Notes: generated by a model not told the origin, from the letters alone. Shown: positions 7,050-13,322, numbered from the stretch's first letter. The stretch: 16,980 nucleotides of DNA from Methanomassiliicoccales archaeon (GCA_030636255.1 DAOVXH010000015.1:1-16980); one strand, 5' to 3'. Program-made: numbers and translations.

Positions 7050-7436
7050 TTATTCAACAATTATCACTCCTTCGGCTTCCCTGAAATATGTATCAATGGT
7101 CAGCAGCTTTTGATTAATAGACATGGCACTGCAAAGAATGATTGCGTCCAGTAGGCCGAACTTCTCAATTCCTTTCTGCCGCATTTCATTCTTCATTTGG
7201 CTGGCCTTGAGGCAGATTATTTCGTTCATAGGTAGGATGTTCACAAGCATTTTCAGGATGTTTACCTGGTCCGAAACATCATGGCCATTTCTGATACTCC
7301 AATCTGAAAATTCAGCCAACTGGACAACAGAGATGTACAATGGCTCATTGCCGATTATCTCAAATATCTTCTCAAACATTGGGCTGCCTGACTCGTTCCT
7401 GAAAAGCTCAACAATTGCGGATGTGTCCAGGAACAT
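7050..7436 (-). CDS. vapC: PIN-domain ribonuclease toxin VapC
   Basis: The 128-residue protein has the four acidic residues of a PIN nuclease: Asp4 in MFLDTSAIVE, Glu42 in QLAEF, Asp97 in GLLDAIILCSA and Asp115 in LLTIDTYF. VapC toxins use them with Mg2+ to cut tRNA or rRNA. The length is typical and no catalytic residue is missing. Its start ATG overlaps the VapB stop in ATGA, so the two are translationally coupled. The gene ends at 7050, just before the promoter of the next toxin-antitoxin pair on the same strand. The RNA target cannot be predicted. Confidence 0.92.
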   Translation of the reverse strand: MFLDTSAIVELFRNESGSPMFEKIFEIIGNEPLYISVVQLAEFSDWSIRNGHDVSDQVNILKMLVNILPMNEIICLKASQMKNEMRQKGIEKFGLLDAIILCSAMSINQKLLTIDTYFREAEGVIIVE

Positions 7437-7657
7437 CAGTACCTGTCCTCCTTCTTCCGCTCAAATGGCTCTGTGCCCTTGCATGTTCCAGCAATGGAAC
7501 GCAAAATACGAGCCCTATTCTCCCGATGGGATGATATGATGGATACTTGAATAGTGTCATCTTCCTTTAGGCCAGCCTCCCAAATAATCTCCTTTGGAAT
7601 GATTATACCCAGGGAATTGCCGACACGGCGGAGCTTTGCTTCAAACACTTCTGCCAT
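7436..7657 (-). CDS. vapB: AbrB-family antitoxin VapB
   Basis: The 73-residue protein has a SpoVT/AbrB swapped-hairpin DNA-binding domain: EAKLRRVGNSLGIIIPKEIIWEAGLKEDDTIQV (6-38), with the diagnostic RRVGNSLG and IIIPKEI. The basic, acidic-ended tail (residues 45-73) would contact the VapC toxin. It starts at ATG 7657 and its stop overlaps the vapC start. A TATA element centred about 28 nt upstream suggests a nearly leaderless transcript, and a perfect palindrome at 7665-7680 sits between TATA and start, as expected for autoregulation. Confidence 0.92.
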   Translation of the reverse strand: MAEVFEAKLRRVGNSLGIIIPKEIIWEAGLKEDDTIQVSIISSHRENRARILRSIAGTCKGTEPFERKKEDRY

Positions 7658-7664
7658 AAGTATT

Positions 7665-7680
7665 GTTATAACGTTATAAC
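7665..7680 (-). promoter_or_regulatory. VapB operator: two abutted palindromes
   Basis: GTTATAACGTTATAAC is a perfect 16-bp palindrome made of two identical 8-bp palindromes. A third partial copy ATTATAAA follows at 7681-7688 and overlaps the TATA box. The position 8 nt before the vapB ATG suits autorepression by the AbrB-type antitoxin. Confidence 0.78.
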
Positions 7681-7691
7681 ATTATAAATTT
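7681..7691 (-). promoter_or_regulatory. TATA box of vapBC
   Basis: On the minus strand the element reads AAATTTATAAT, centred about 28 nt upstream of ATG 7657. This spacing places transcription start at or next to the start codon, the usual leaderless geometry in some archaea. Confidence 0.6.
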
Positions 7692-7702
7692 TTTGGTCTG
7701 TT

Positions 7703-8737
7703 TTATGAAATTGCCACGTCAACAACCACATGAACCACCCCAGGAGAGTAGGTCTTGATGGTGTGCATCTCCATCATCTCAACAGATTTTCCAGCTTTTA
7801 GGGCGGCCCCAATAACCCGTTCCTGCGGCCTATCTGGCATCAGTCTGTCCGGGCAGGTCTCATGGTAATGAATAATACCAGTATCCTTCAAAATCTTCAT
7901 GGCCTTCGGTAAATACTCGTGGGTTGTACCAACATAGCCCATTACAATTCTGTCTGCTATGCCCTCTTCAGCATCCAGGCAATCTCCAAGCACTGGCTCC
8001 ACAATTTTCCCAACTCCATTTAACTGGGAGTTCATTTTCAGGTATTTGTGAGAGCGTGGATTAATCTCGTGGGCGATTATTCTGGCTGGCTCAGAGTGCG
8101 CAGCCATGGGCAGTGTAAAATATCCGATTCCGGCGAACATATCAACCACTGTTTCACCCTTTTCGCAAACACTGGCCATTCTTATCCGCTCATCCACATT
8201 GCCGCTGGAGAACATTATTCTTGCAGCGTCCAGGCAGTATTTGATGCTGTTTTCCAGATGAATGGTTTCAGTATTATCGCCAATGAGCAGTTCCATGACC
8301 GGCTCCCGGAACTGGCCTTCAATGCCCCCTGTGTCCCGGAGCACCGTGTCCACATCCAAAATTTTGGCATAGGTGACTGCAATCTCCTCCTGCCAGTCTT
8401 CCAGTTCATCATCAATTTTTAAAATTAAAACGTGGCCTAATTGCTCCCAGCGTTTTGGTAGTTTTGATTTAATCTCTTCGGGGACGTCAATGGCATCCAG
8501 TATCTCCTTGTGAATGTCCCTGAATGTATCTCTTGGCGCATAATCCCGGTCATCAATAATTTCGCCGCCCAGGGCTTTCAATGAGCCCTCAAGTTCACTA
8601 TCTGGCTGTTCCAGAAGTGGAATTTCTGTGATATCGTTTTCATTAAAAATTCTATGATACTTGTTTAAAATTCGTGCGTCCTGAATGAGGACTCTGGCTG
8701 CCTCGGCATGCTGGCTTGGTATTCGGAGGGCCAGCAA
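7703..8737 (-). CDS. taw2: Taw2/TYW2-type wyosine enzyme with Trm5-like D1 domain (tRNA-Phe G37 modification)
   Basis: Taw2 transfers the aminocarboxypropyl group of SAM to 4-demethylwyosine at position 37 of tRNA-Phe. The 344-residue product has a Rossmann SAM domain with VVDMFAGIGYFTLP (197-210) and HEINPRSHKYLKMN. The region IMFSSGNVDERIRMA and the motif MGYVGTTHEYLPKA (266-279) match TYW2 enzymes, where Trm5 methyltransferases instead have FSPRL and NLP. Residues 1 to about 60 (LALRIPSQHAEAARVLI...ILNKYHRI) resemble the D1 domain of archaeal Trm5. I place the start at TTG 8737 because AGGAGG (8744-8749) lies 6 nt ahead and the product then begins exactly like the family; a longer frame from 8803 would overlap hef by 65 nt. 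Trm5 activity cannot be fully excluded. Confidence 0.85.
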   Translation of the reverse strand: MLALRIPSQHAEAARVLIQDARILNKYHRIFNENDITEIPLLEQPDSELEGSLKALGGEIIDDRDYAPRDTFRDIHKEILDAIDVPEEIKSKLPKRWEQLGHVLILKIDDELEDWQEEIAVTYAKILDVDTVLRDTGGIEGQFREPVMELLIGDNTETIHLENSIKYCLDAARIMFSSGNVDERIRMASVCEKGETVVDMFAGIGYFTLPMAAHSEPARIIAHEINPRSHKYLKMNSQLNGVGKIVEPVLGDCLDAEEGIADRIVMGYVGTTHEYLPKAMKILKDTGIIHYHETCPDRLMPDRPQERVIGAALKAGKSVEMMEMHTIKTYSPGVVHVVVDVAIS

Positions 8738-8738
8738 G

Positions 8739-11063
8739 TTAATCCTCCTTTTTCTCTTTTGAATAGTAGGGGGCTTCAAGTGTTGCCCGAATTTCCTTGG
8801 CAATTACCTTGCCTATTCCCTGGACCTTCATTAGCTCTTTTTCCGGGGCCTCCAGCACTGCTTTCACACTGCCAAAATGAGATAATAATCTTTGAGCTTT
8901 TATTCCTGAAATATTAGGCAGTCCCTCTAGAATAAACTGCTGACGTTCCTGAACCAGCATGGTTCCTTTCTCGCCGCGTATGCCAGGTGTCCGGCCTTCT
9001 GCAACCTCTCGTTTCACCAGGGTGAGCAAAAATTGTGCTGTGTCCTCATCATCTACAGTAAACATCAGTGGGACTCCAAAATTCGTTGTTATGCTGGCCA
9101 ATGCTCCTCTAATTGCCTCGGCAGGTATTTGTCTGCGATTAAACAGGCTCTCGCCTTCAATAATAATCAGGGGCGACTGGTATGCCCGCTTCAGGGCCTT
9201 AACCTGGGAGAATAAACGGCCGTCCATCATTGAAGACAGAAAGTCATCAACCTCCTTTCTTTCAACCCCAACCCTTTCGGAAATCAAATAATCACCTACA
9301 TCCAGCTGCTTGGATTCTACAATAACATCCCAGGTTGCCAAATTTCGTACCACTGAAGATTTGAATTCCCGGGTATCTGCAATGATTTTCAGAATTGGCT
9401 CCTCTTCTTTTGCCTTAATTTTTTTGGGCCCAAAGTCCACCAAAGTGCTCTGGTCCTTGGAATCTGGCACTTCTTCCTCAACCTTTTTCAGTTTGGAACG
9501 AATGCCTGCACTCTCGAAGCTTGGGGCTGTTGGCCCACCAACAACAATGTTCTTTTGCAAATCCTTCCGGAGCTTCTCCAGTTCCCTGTGCATCCTGGCC
9601 TCCTTGTGCTTTGAGCTCCAGTAATAGGCTTCATCTCTAGTTCCTTTGGAAATCAGAATCACAACCTTGCCAGTCTTATTCCGGCCGGTTCTGCCCCTGC
9701 GCTGAATTGTCCTTATCTCAGAAGGAACGGGTTCATAGAAAACAACCAGCTCAGTTGAAGGAATATCTAGACCTTCTTCGGCAACACTGGTAGCCACAAG
9801 GACATTGAACTCACCATCCTGAAATTTATCCAAAATTTCAACCTGCTTTTTCTGGCTCATTCCCTTATCTTTTCCTTTGGTTGCCTGGCCAACAAACCTC
9901 ACTGGTCTGATGATGCTTATCTCGGCCAATGCTTCGGCAACCATTTCAGAAGTGTCTCGATAATGCGTGAAAACAATAATTTTTGAATCTGGCTTCTGAT
10001 TTAGCTGTTGCACAACCAATTGTTTCACACGACCAAGCTTTGGAGATTCCACAGAGGCAGCTTCCAGCCTGTTTGCCTCCTTCATTGCCATCTGCACTTT
10101 TGGAAGTGAAATGGACTGTTTTGCCGCGCGACTAGAACCCCTGGATGTTGCCTCTTTAACCAATCTCTCGAAGTATGCCTGGAGTGCAGCAACGCCCTGG
10201 GTTTCAGCAAGCTCAAGAGCATGATTCAGCTTCATAGCAATGGCAATGGTTGTAGCGGCACTGAATGCGTCGGATGATTTGCTTCCGGTTCTAAGCTGGC
10301 CCTGTATAATCCGTTGGGCTGCCAGCAAATCTTTCATGCTCACATAAGTGCCCTTCTTCAGATATCCTGCCCTGCGAAGAGCATTTGCCTGCTCATCCTG
10401 AGCCTTTTTCAGATACAGGATGACTTGTTTCAGTTCCTTGGGAATATCAATCTCAATCCACTTGACATAGATATCATGAACATATTTGACAACGTCTGGG
10501 TCATATTCATGCCTTATTTCCACGCCCTCGATATTAATGTTCTCGCAGACCTCTAAAATCTTATCTGGGTCATTGCCAGGAGATGCAGTCATTCCCAGTG
10601 CATGTCCGGATTTTACCCGGCGATATTTCTCGCCAATGAACACATAGGCATAGTCCCCCACAGCCCGATGTGCCTCGTCAAAGACAATCAGCGAAACATT
10701 ATTCAGGTCAATTTGGCCTGAGACCAAATCATTACTAATTACCTGTGGTGTTGCAACAATTATTTGGCTTTCATTCCACATCTTTTTTCGTTTGGCTGGC
10801 GGAGTTTCACCAGTGAGCAGAACAGGAGGTTCAGAAATAACATGCTTTTTCAGGAATCTAAGATGCTGCTCCACTAGCGGTTTGGTCGGTGCCATAAATA
10901 GTATTTTTCCACGCTTTGTGCGAAGGGTCTCTGCAACAACCAGAATCGCAATTATGGTCTTACCCATGCCAGTTGGCAGAACAACAAGGGTTGACCTCTT
11001 ATTCACAGAATCCGCTATTGACTGTTGATAATGCCTTTGCTCAAGAGAATCTGGCACTACCAT
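8739..11063 (-). CDS. hef: Hef: FANCM-like helicase fused to XPF-family nuclease
   Basis: Hef unwinds and cuts stalled replication forks. Residues are numbered from an upstream in-frame GTG at 11081; subtract 6 for the preferred start. The SF2 helicase has PTGMGKT (36-42), DEAH (135-138), TASP (165-168) and QRRGRTGR (460-467), with a helical insert at about 215-345. A basic/acidic linker holds QSTLVDFG (544-551), a plausible PCNA-binding box. The ERCC4 nuclease has IADTRE (567-572), VGDYLI (595-600) and the catalytic ERK (607-609). Tandem helix-hairpin-helix motifs follow at about 718-768 (LPNISGIKAQ, VQGIGKVIAK). All motifs are intact and the length is normal. ATG 11063 gives MVVPDSLEQRHYQQ, which fits the family start; GTG 11081 would add six residues. 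The downstream taw2 gene is translationally coupled. Confidence 0.95.
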   Translation of the reverse strand: MVVPDSLEQRHYQQSIADSVNKRSTLVVLPTGMGKTIIAILVVAETLRTKRGKILFMAPTKPLVEQHLRFLKKHVISEPPVLLTGETPPAKRKKMWNESQIIVATPQVISNDLVSGQIDLNNVSLIVFDEAHRAVGDYAYVFIGEKYRRVKSGHALGMTASPGNDPDKILEVCENINIEGVEIRHEYDPDVVKYVHDIYVKWIEIDIPKELKQVILYLKKAQDEQANALRRAGYLKKGTYVSMKDLLAAQRIIQGQLRTGSKSSDAFSAATTIAIAMKLNHALELAETQGVAALQAYFERLVKEATSRGSSRAAKQSISLPKVQMAMKEANRLEAASVESPKLGRVKQLVVQQLNQKPDSKIIVFTHYRDTSEMVAEALAEISIIRPVRFVGQATKGKDKGMSQKKQVEILDKFQDGEFNVLVATSVAEEGLDIPSTELVVFYEPVPSEIRTIQRRGRTGRNKTGKVVILISKGTRDEAYYWSSKHKEARMHRELEKLRKDLQKNIVVGGPTAPSFESAGIRSKLKKVEEEVPDSKDQSTLVDFGPKKIKAKEEEPILKIIADTREFKSSVVRNLATWDVIVESKQLDVGDYLISERVGVERKEVDDFLSSMMDGRLFSQVKALKRAYQSPLIIIEGESLFNRRQIPAEAIRGALASITTNFGVPLMFTVDDEDTAQFLLTLVKREVAEGRTPGIRGEKGTMLVQERQQFILEGLPNISGIKAQRLLSHFGSVKAVLEAPEKELMKVQGIGKVIAKEIRATLEAPYYSKEKKED
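8744..8749 (-). promoter_or_regulatory. Shine-Dalgarno AGGAGG that fixes the TTG start of taw2
   Basis: The perfect AGGAGG lies inside the last codons of hef, 6 nt before TTG 8737. Stop and start of the two genes are separated by one base, so this site couples taw2 translation to hef. Confidence 0.85.
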
Positions 11064-11098
11064 TTGATGCTCAATATACACAATGGTGAATTGGCCTT

Positions 11099-11108
11099 GC
11101 TATAAAGA
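11099..11108. promoter_or_regulatory. Shared TATA element between hef and the acetyltransferase gene
   Basis: GCTATAAAG on the plus strand reads CTTTATAGC on the minus strand. It lies about 40 nt before hef ATG 11063 and about 85 nt before the acetyltransferase ATG 11187. One TATA box may serve both directions, or it may serve hef only. Confidence 0.45.
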
Positions 11109-11124
11109 AGGTTTTGGGAGGTGG

Positions 11125-11141
11125 GCGAAACTACATTTCGC
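11125..11141 (+). other. Hairpin in the acetyltransferase leader
   Basis: GCGAAA (11125-11130), loop CTACA, TTTCGC (11136-11141) is a perfect stem. It directly follows GGGAGGTG (11116-11123), a strong Shine-Dalgarno-like sequence with no suitable ATG after it. It may be an operator or leader structure. Confidence 0.45.
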
Positions 11142-11186
11142 AAGTTCGGCGAAAGTTCTTATTCTGTTGCATATTATGCCTTTTCA

Positions 11187-11618
11187 ATGAAGCCAGTGTG
11201 CAAAGTTATCCAGACTTCAGAAGAAATGGACATGGCCAGGTCCATCCGCATGGAGGTTTTTGTCAAGGGCCAGGATGTTCCAATTTCAATAGAGATGGAC
11301 GAATACGATGAGATAGCCACTCATGTGATATGCCAGTATGGCGACAAGTTCATTGGAACTGGCAGGCTTGTGCAGCATGGGAACCAGGTAAAGCTTGGCA
11401 GGGTTGCAGTTCTGGAGGAATCCCGGGGACTTGGCGCAGGCCAGGCTATAATGTTGAAGCTGATAGAAGAGGCAAAAAAACTCGGTGATGTGCAGATATG
11501 GGGCAATGCACAGGTATGGGCCTTGGAATTCTATGAAAATTTGGGCTTTGTGGCTGCTGGAGAGGAGTTTCTGGAAGCTGGGATTGTGCATGTTAGGATG
11601 AATTACATAGGCAACTAG
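11187..11618 (+). CDS. GNAT-family N-acetyltransferase (YjcF/ElaA-like)
   Basis: The 143-residue product transfers an acetyl group from acetyl-CoA to an unidentified amine. It has the N-terminal signature IRMEVFVKGQDVP (20-32), seen in YjcF/ElaA-type GNATs, the acetyl-CoA loop ESRGLGAGQAIM (78-89; RxxGxG/A core), and the C-terminal pair WALEFYENLGFV and EEFLEAGIVHVRM. The frame is open back to GTG 11121, but ATG 11187 gives the family-like start MKPVCKVIQTSEE, so I use it. It diverges from hef and precedes the hairpin array before tRNA-Val. No partner gene suggests its substrate. Confidence 0.87.
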   Translation: MKPVCKVIQTSEEMDMARSIRMEVFVKGQDVPISIEMDEYDEIATHVICQYGDKFIGTGRLVQHGNQVKLGRVAVLEESRGLGAGQAIMLKLIEEAKKLGDVQIWGNAQVWALEFYENLGFVAAGEEFLEAGIVHVRMNYIGN

Positions 11619-11680
11619 CAAGGAAAAGTATTTCAACATCTGGATATTCAGGTGTTCTTACTGCATACGCACAAAAACAA

Positions 11681-11702
11681 CTCGAAATGTCCACATTTCG
11701 AG
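11681..11702 (+). other. Hairpin array before tRNA-Val, element 1
   Basis: CTCGAAATGT (11681-11690), loop CC, ACATTTCGAG (11693-11702) is a perfect 10-bp inverted repeat. The outer part shares CGAAA...TTTCG with element 2. Confidence 0.85.
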
Positions 11703-11723
11703 GCTGCAAGGAATGCTGATAAG

Positions 11724-11744
11724 TCGAAACACGTGGTGTTTCGA
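11724..11744 (+). other. Hairpin array before tRNA-Val, element 2
   Basis: TCGAAACAC (11724-11732), loop GTG, GTGTTTCGA (11736-11744) is a perfect 9-bp inverted repeat with the same CGAAA...TTTCG flanks as element 1 but a different centre. Confidence 0.85.
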
Positions 11745-11751
11745 GGTACGC

Positions 11752-11770
11752 TGGAATGCTTTGCATTCCA
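11752..11770 (+). other. Hairpin array before tRNA-Val, element 3
   Basis: TGGAATGC (11752-11759), loop TTT, GCATTCCA (11763-11770) is a perfect 8-bp inverted repeat. GGAATGCT of its left arm also occurs unpaired at 11710-11717. Confidence 0.85.
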
Positions 11771-11779
11771 TCTCCCTCA

Positions 11780-11794
11780 ATGTACTACGTACAT
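11780..11794 (+). other. Hairpin array before tRNA-Val, element 4
   Basis: ATGTAC (11780-11785), loop TAC, GTACAT (11789-11794) is a perfect 6-bp inverted repeat ending 3 nt before the mature tRNA 5' end, where a promoter-to-start spacer would normally be. Confidence 0.8.
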
Positions 11795-11797
11795 CTC

Positions 11798-11871
11798 GGG
11801 CTCATGGTCTAGTTGGTTAGGACGTCGCCTTGACATGGCGAAGATCTCCAGTTCAAATCTGGATGGGCCCA
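11798..11871 (+). tRNA. tRNA-Val (anticodon GAC)
   Basis: The 74-nt gene folds as a complete cloverleaf. The acceptor GGGCTCA pairs with TGGGCCC (one G-T pair), with discriminator A at 11871. The D arm is GTC/GAC around TAGTTGGTTAG. The anticodon stem TCGCC/GGCGA holds loop TTGACAT with anticodon GAC at 11832-11834, reading GUC and GUU valine codons. The T arm is TCCAG-TTCAAAT-CTGGA. CCA is not encoded. No TATA box is evident 25-30 nt upstream; that space is filled by the small hairpins, so the tRNA may be processed from a longer transcript. Confidence 0.96.
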
Positions 11872-11873
11872 CT

Positions 11874-11883
11874 CATCTTTTAT
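11874..11883 (+). terminator. T-rich terminator after tRNA-Val
   Basis: ATCTTTTATT, three nucleotides after the discriminator base, is a T-rich stretch of the type on which archaeal RNA polymerase stops. Confidence 0.45.
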
Positions 11884-11896
11884 TTAAATTATATAC
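11884..11896 (+). promoter_or_regulatory. Candidate promoter of the KaiC-like operon (distal)
   Basis: TTAAATTATATAC is TATA-like and lies in the 185-nt spacer after tRNA-Val. A second candidate, CATAAATAT at 12006-12014, is about 45 nt before TTG 12057 and fits that start better. I see no other gene in this spacer. Confidence 0.4.
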
Positions 11897-12056
11897 GTGA
11901 ACCCATCCGCTCGTGAATTATTGCTTTTTTTCGTTGGTAGAAAAATTCACAACCCGTATGGGTCAATTAGTTTTTCCTTTCAGCATCCCCATAATTGTAC
12001 AAAGACATAAATATCAAGTTAACATTCTAGACATAACACGGTTGTGGGGGCATAAT

Positions 12057-12350
12057 TTGGAAGTGCTGAACGCAGAATCTGCTGAGCAGATATATAGAGA
12101 ATTGTACAAGACCCTTGGTAAAGCCATAGGGCCGCAGATGGCCAGGAATATTATTAACCTGGGAGAGGGTGACTTTGAAAAGGAGAACCCATCCAAATCA
12201 CTGGCTGCTTTGAATACTGCACTTGTTACAGCATTCGGAAAAGCTACTGCACAGGTTATGGTTTCAACATCCGTTAAGAGCTGCTTTGAAGAAGAACGCG
12301 CTCAATTGATACTTGGAGAATTAAGCCGGTTGGGGATACTGGGCGATTGA
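12057..12350 (+). CDS. Small helical protein, first gene of the KaiC-like operon
   Basis: I do not recognise the family. From TTG 12057 the product has 97 residues, almost all predicted helical: AEQIYRELYKTLGKAIGPQM, then SLAALNTALVTAFGKATAQ and a terminal ERAQLILGELSRLG. It carries one cysteine and no membrane helix. I chose TTG 12057 because GGGGG (12046-12050) lies 6 nt upstream, the same arrangement as before ATG 13347, and because the upstream part is AT-rich and encodes an unlikely hydrophobic leader. ATG 11958 (130 residues) or GTG 11913 remain possible. The stop is one base before the next ATG, so it belongs to the KaiC-like operon and may be an adaptor or sensor for it. Confidence 0.7.
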   Translation: MEVLNAESAEQIYRELYKTLGKAIGPQMARNIINLGEGDFEKENPSKSLAALNTALVTAFGKATAQVMVSTSVKSCFEEERAQLILGELSRLGILGD

Positions 12351-12351
12351 G

Positions 12352-12600
12352 ATGAATGAGCTGGGCACTGGTATACTTAAGATAATGGAAGGTAGTTCGC
12401 TTGGGCGCATGAGCGTCTATATACTTTCCAAACAAACCACGGATTTAGGCCTTGACCTAAATAATATCACCCCAGATCAAGTCTCTGTACTGGCCATAAG
12501 ACTCAAGACCGTTCTGCCGTTCTTTCTTGCAGATGAAACCGAAGATATAGTCAAGAACATTAAGAGACTAGCTACAAATGGAAACATGGTGATGAAATGA
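12352..12600 (+). CDS. Small helical protein, second gene of the KaiC-like operon
   Basis: The 82-residue product is predicted to be all helical. Its pattern SLGRMSVYILSKQTTDLGLDLNNITPDQVSVLAIRLKTVLPFFL...ETEDIVKNIKRL resembles, from memory, a small domain recurrent in archaeal signalling proteins (KKQ...LGID...ITPEDLPxLAxRLxxxL), which I cannot name. It starts at ATG 12352, one base after the previous stop, and its stop overlaps the ATPase start in ATGA. This coupling suggests it is made in fixed ratio with the KaiC-like ATPase and may bind it. The function is unknown. Confidence 0.75.
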   Translation: MNELGTGILKIMEGSSLGRMSVYILSKQTTDLGLDLNNITPDQVSVLAIRLKTVLPFFLADETEDIVKNIKRLATNGNMVMK

Positions 12601-13322
12601 TAAAGAGCAGGGTGCCAACAGGAATTCCTGGATTGGATGAATTGATTAGCGGGGGTTTTGCTGAGAGGACCGTTAACCTGGTCAGCGGACCGGCAGGTAG
12701 TGCAAAGAGTTTGATGTCCATTCAATACATCTACAATGGTGTTAAGGATCATGATGAGACCGGTATTTATCTAACTCTTGAGGAACCCCGTGAGAACATA
12801 ATCAGGGCTATGAACGCCTATGGCATGGATATAACAGAGTACGAGGCATCTGGAAAATTTATCTTGCTGGATCTGGGAGAAGTAAGGCGCCGTGTAAATG
12901 CAACAGAGGAAGAGGGAGTAGTTGGTTTCAGTGCATTGATAGACCTTCTGAAAAATCTCATGGATTACACCGGAGCAAAGAGATTGGCTCTTGATTCTAT
13001 TACTGCAGTTGGTTTGTACTATGAGGATTCACCAGGACTTTTAAGAAGAGAATTATTCAAATTTGCTGGCTTCCTGAAGGAAAGAGACATAACTTCACTT
13101 CTCATTACAGAATCCCTTGAAGGCGGACAACTGACAAGATATGGCATAGAGCAGTTCATTGCCGATTCATTCATTGTATTTGGTCTGGAGGATGTGAAGG
13201 GTGAGCTCCGGAGAACCATAACCGTAAGAAAAATGAGGTTCACCAAGCACGATACCATGAAACATCCCATGCTCATAACCTCCAGTGGAATCAATGTGTC
13301 AGCCGAATCCAAAGTGTTCTAA
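12597..13322 (+). CDS. Single-domain KaiC/RAD55-like ATPase
   Basis: The 241-residue protein is a RecA-fold ATPase of the archaeal KaiC/RAD55 group. It has the entry motif TGIPGLDELISGGF (8-21), a Walker A GPAGSAKS (31-38) in which alanine replaces the usual glycine before lysine, the paired glutamates LTLEEP (59-64), Walker B RLALDS (129-134) and the family C-terminal motif RKMRFTKHDT (211-220). The Lys37-Ser38 pair, the glutamates and the Walker B aspartate are present, so ATP binding is plausible despite the altered loop. Such proteins act in archaeal signalling rather than in clock timing. The gene overlaps the upstream stop by 4 nt and lies 24 nt before a pseudo-KaiC gene, its probable partner. 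It is too divergent for a specific name. Confidence 0.9.
   Translation: MIKSRVPTGIPGLDELISGGFAERTVNLVSGPAGSAKSLMSIQYIYNGVKDHDETGIYLTLEEPRENIIRAMNAYGMDITEYEASGKFILLDLGEVRRRVNATEEEGVVGFSALIDLLKNLMDYTGAKRLALDSITAVGLYYEDSPGLLRRELFKFAGFLKERDITSLLITESLEGGQLTRYGIEQFIADSFIVFGLEDVKGELRRTITVRKMRFTKHDTMKHPMLITSSGINVSAESKVF

Noticed and set aside
6986..7060. Longer antitoxin starting at TTG 7060
   Set aside because: It would run through the TATA box and operator repeats. ATG 6985 or 6982 gives the usual antitoxin start.
8804..8917. Plus-strand small frames near the hef 3' end
   Set aside because: They are antisense to the conserved helix-hairpin-helix motifs of Hef and have no independent support.
11681..11794. 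CRISPR array
   Set aside because: The elements are different palindromes of falling length, not identical direct repeats with regular unique spacers.
11798..12056. Integrated element using tRNA-Val as attachment site
   Set aside because: I found no second copy of the tRNA 3' part in the window and no integrase gene next to it.
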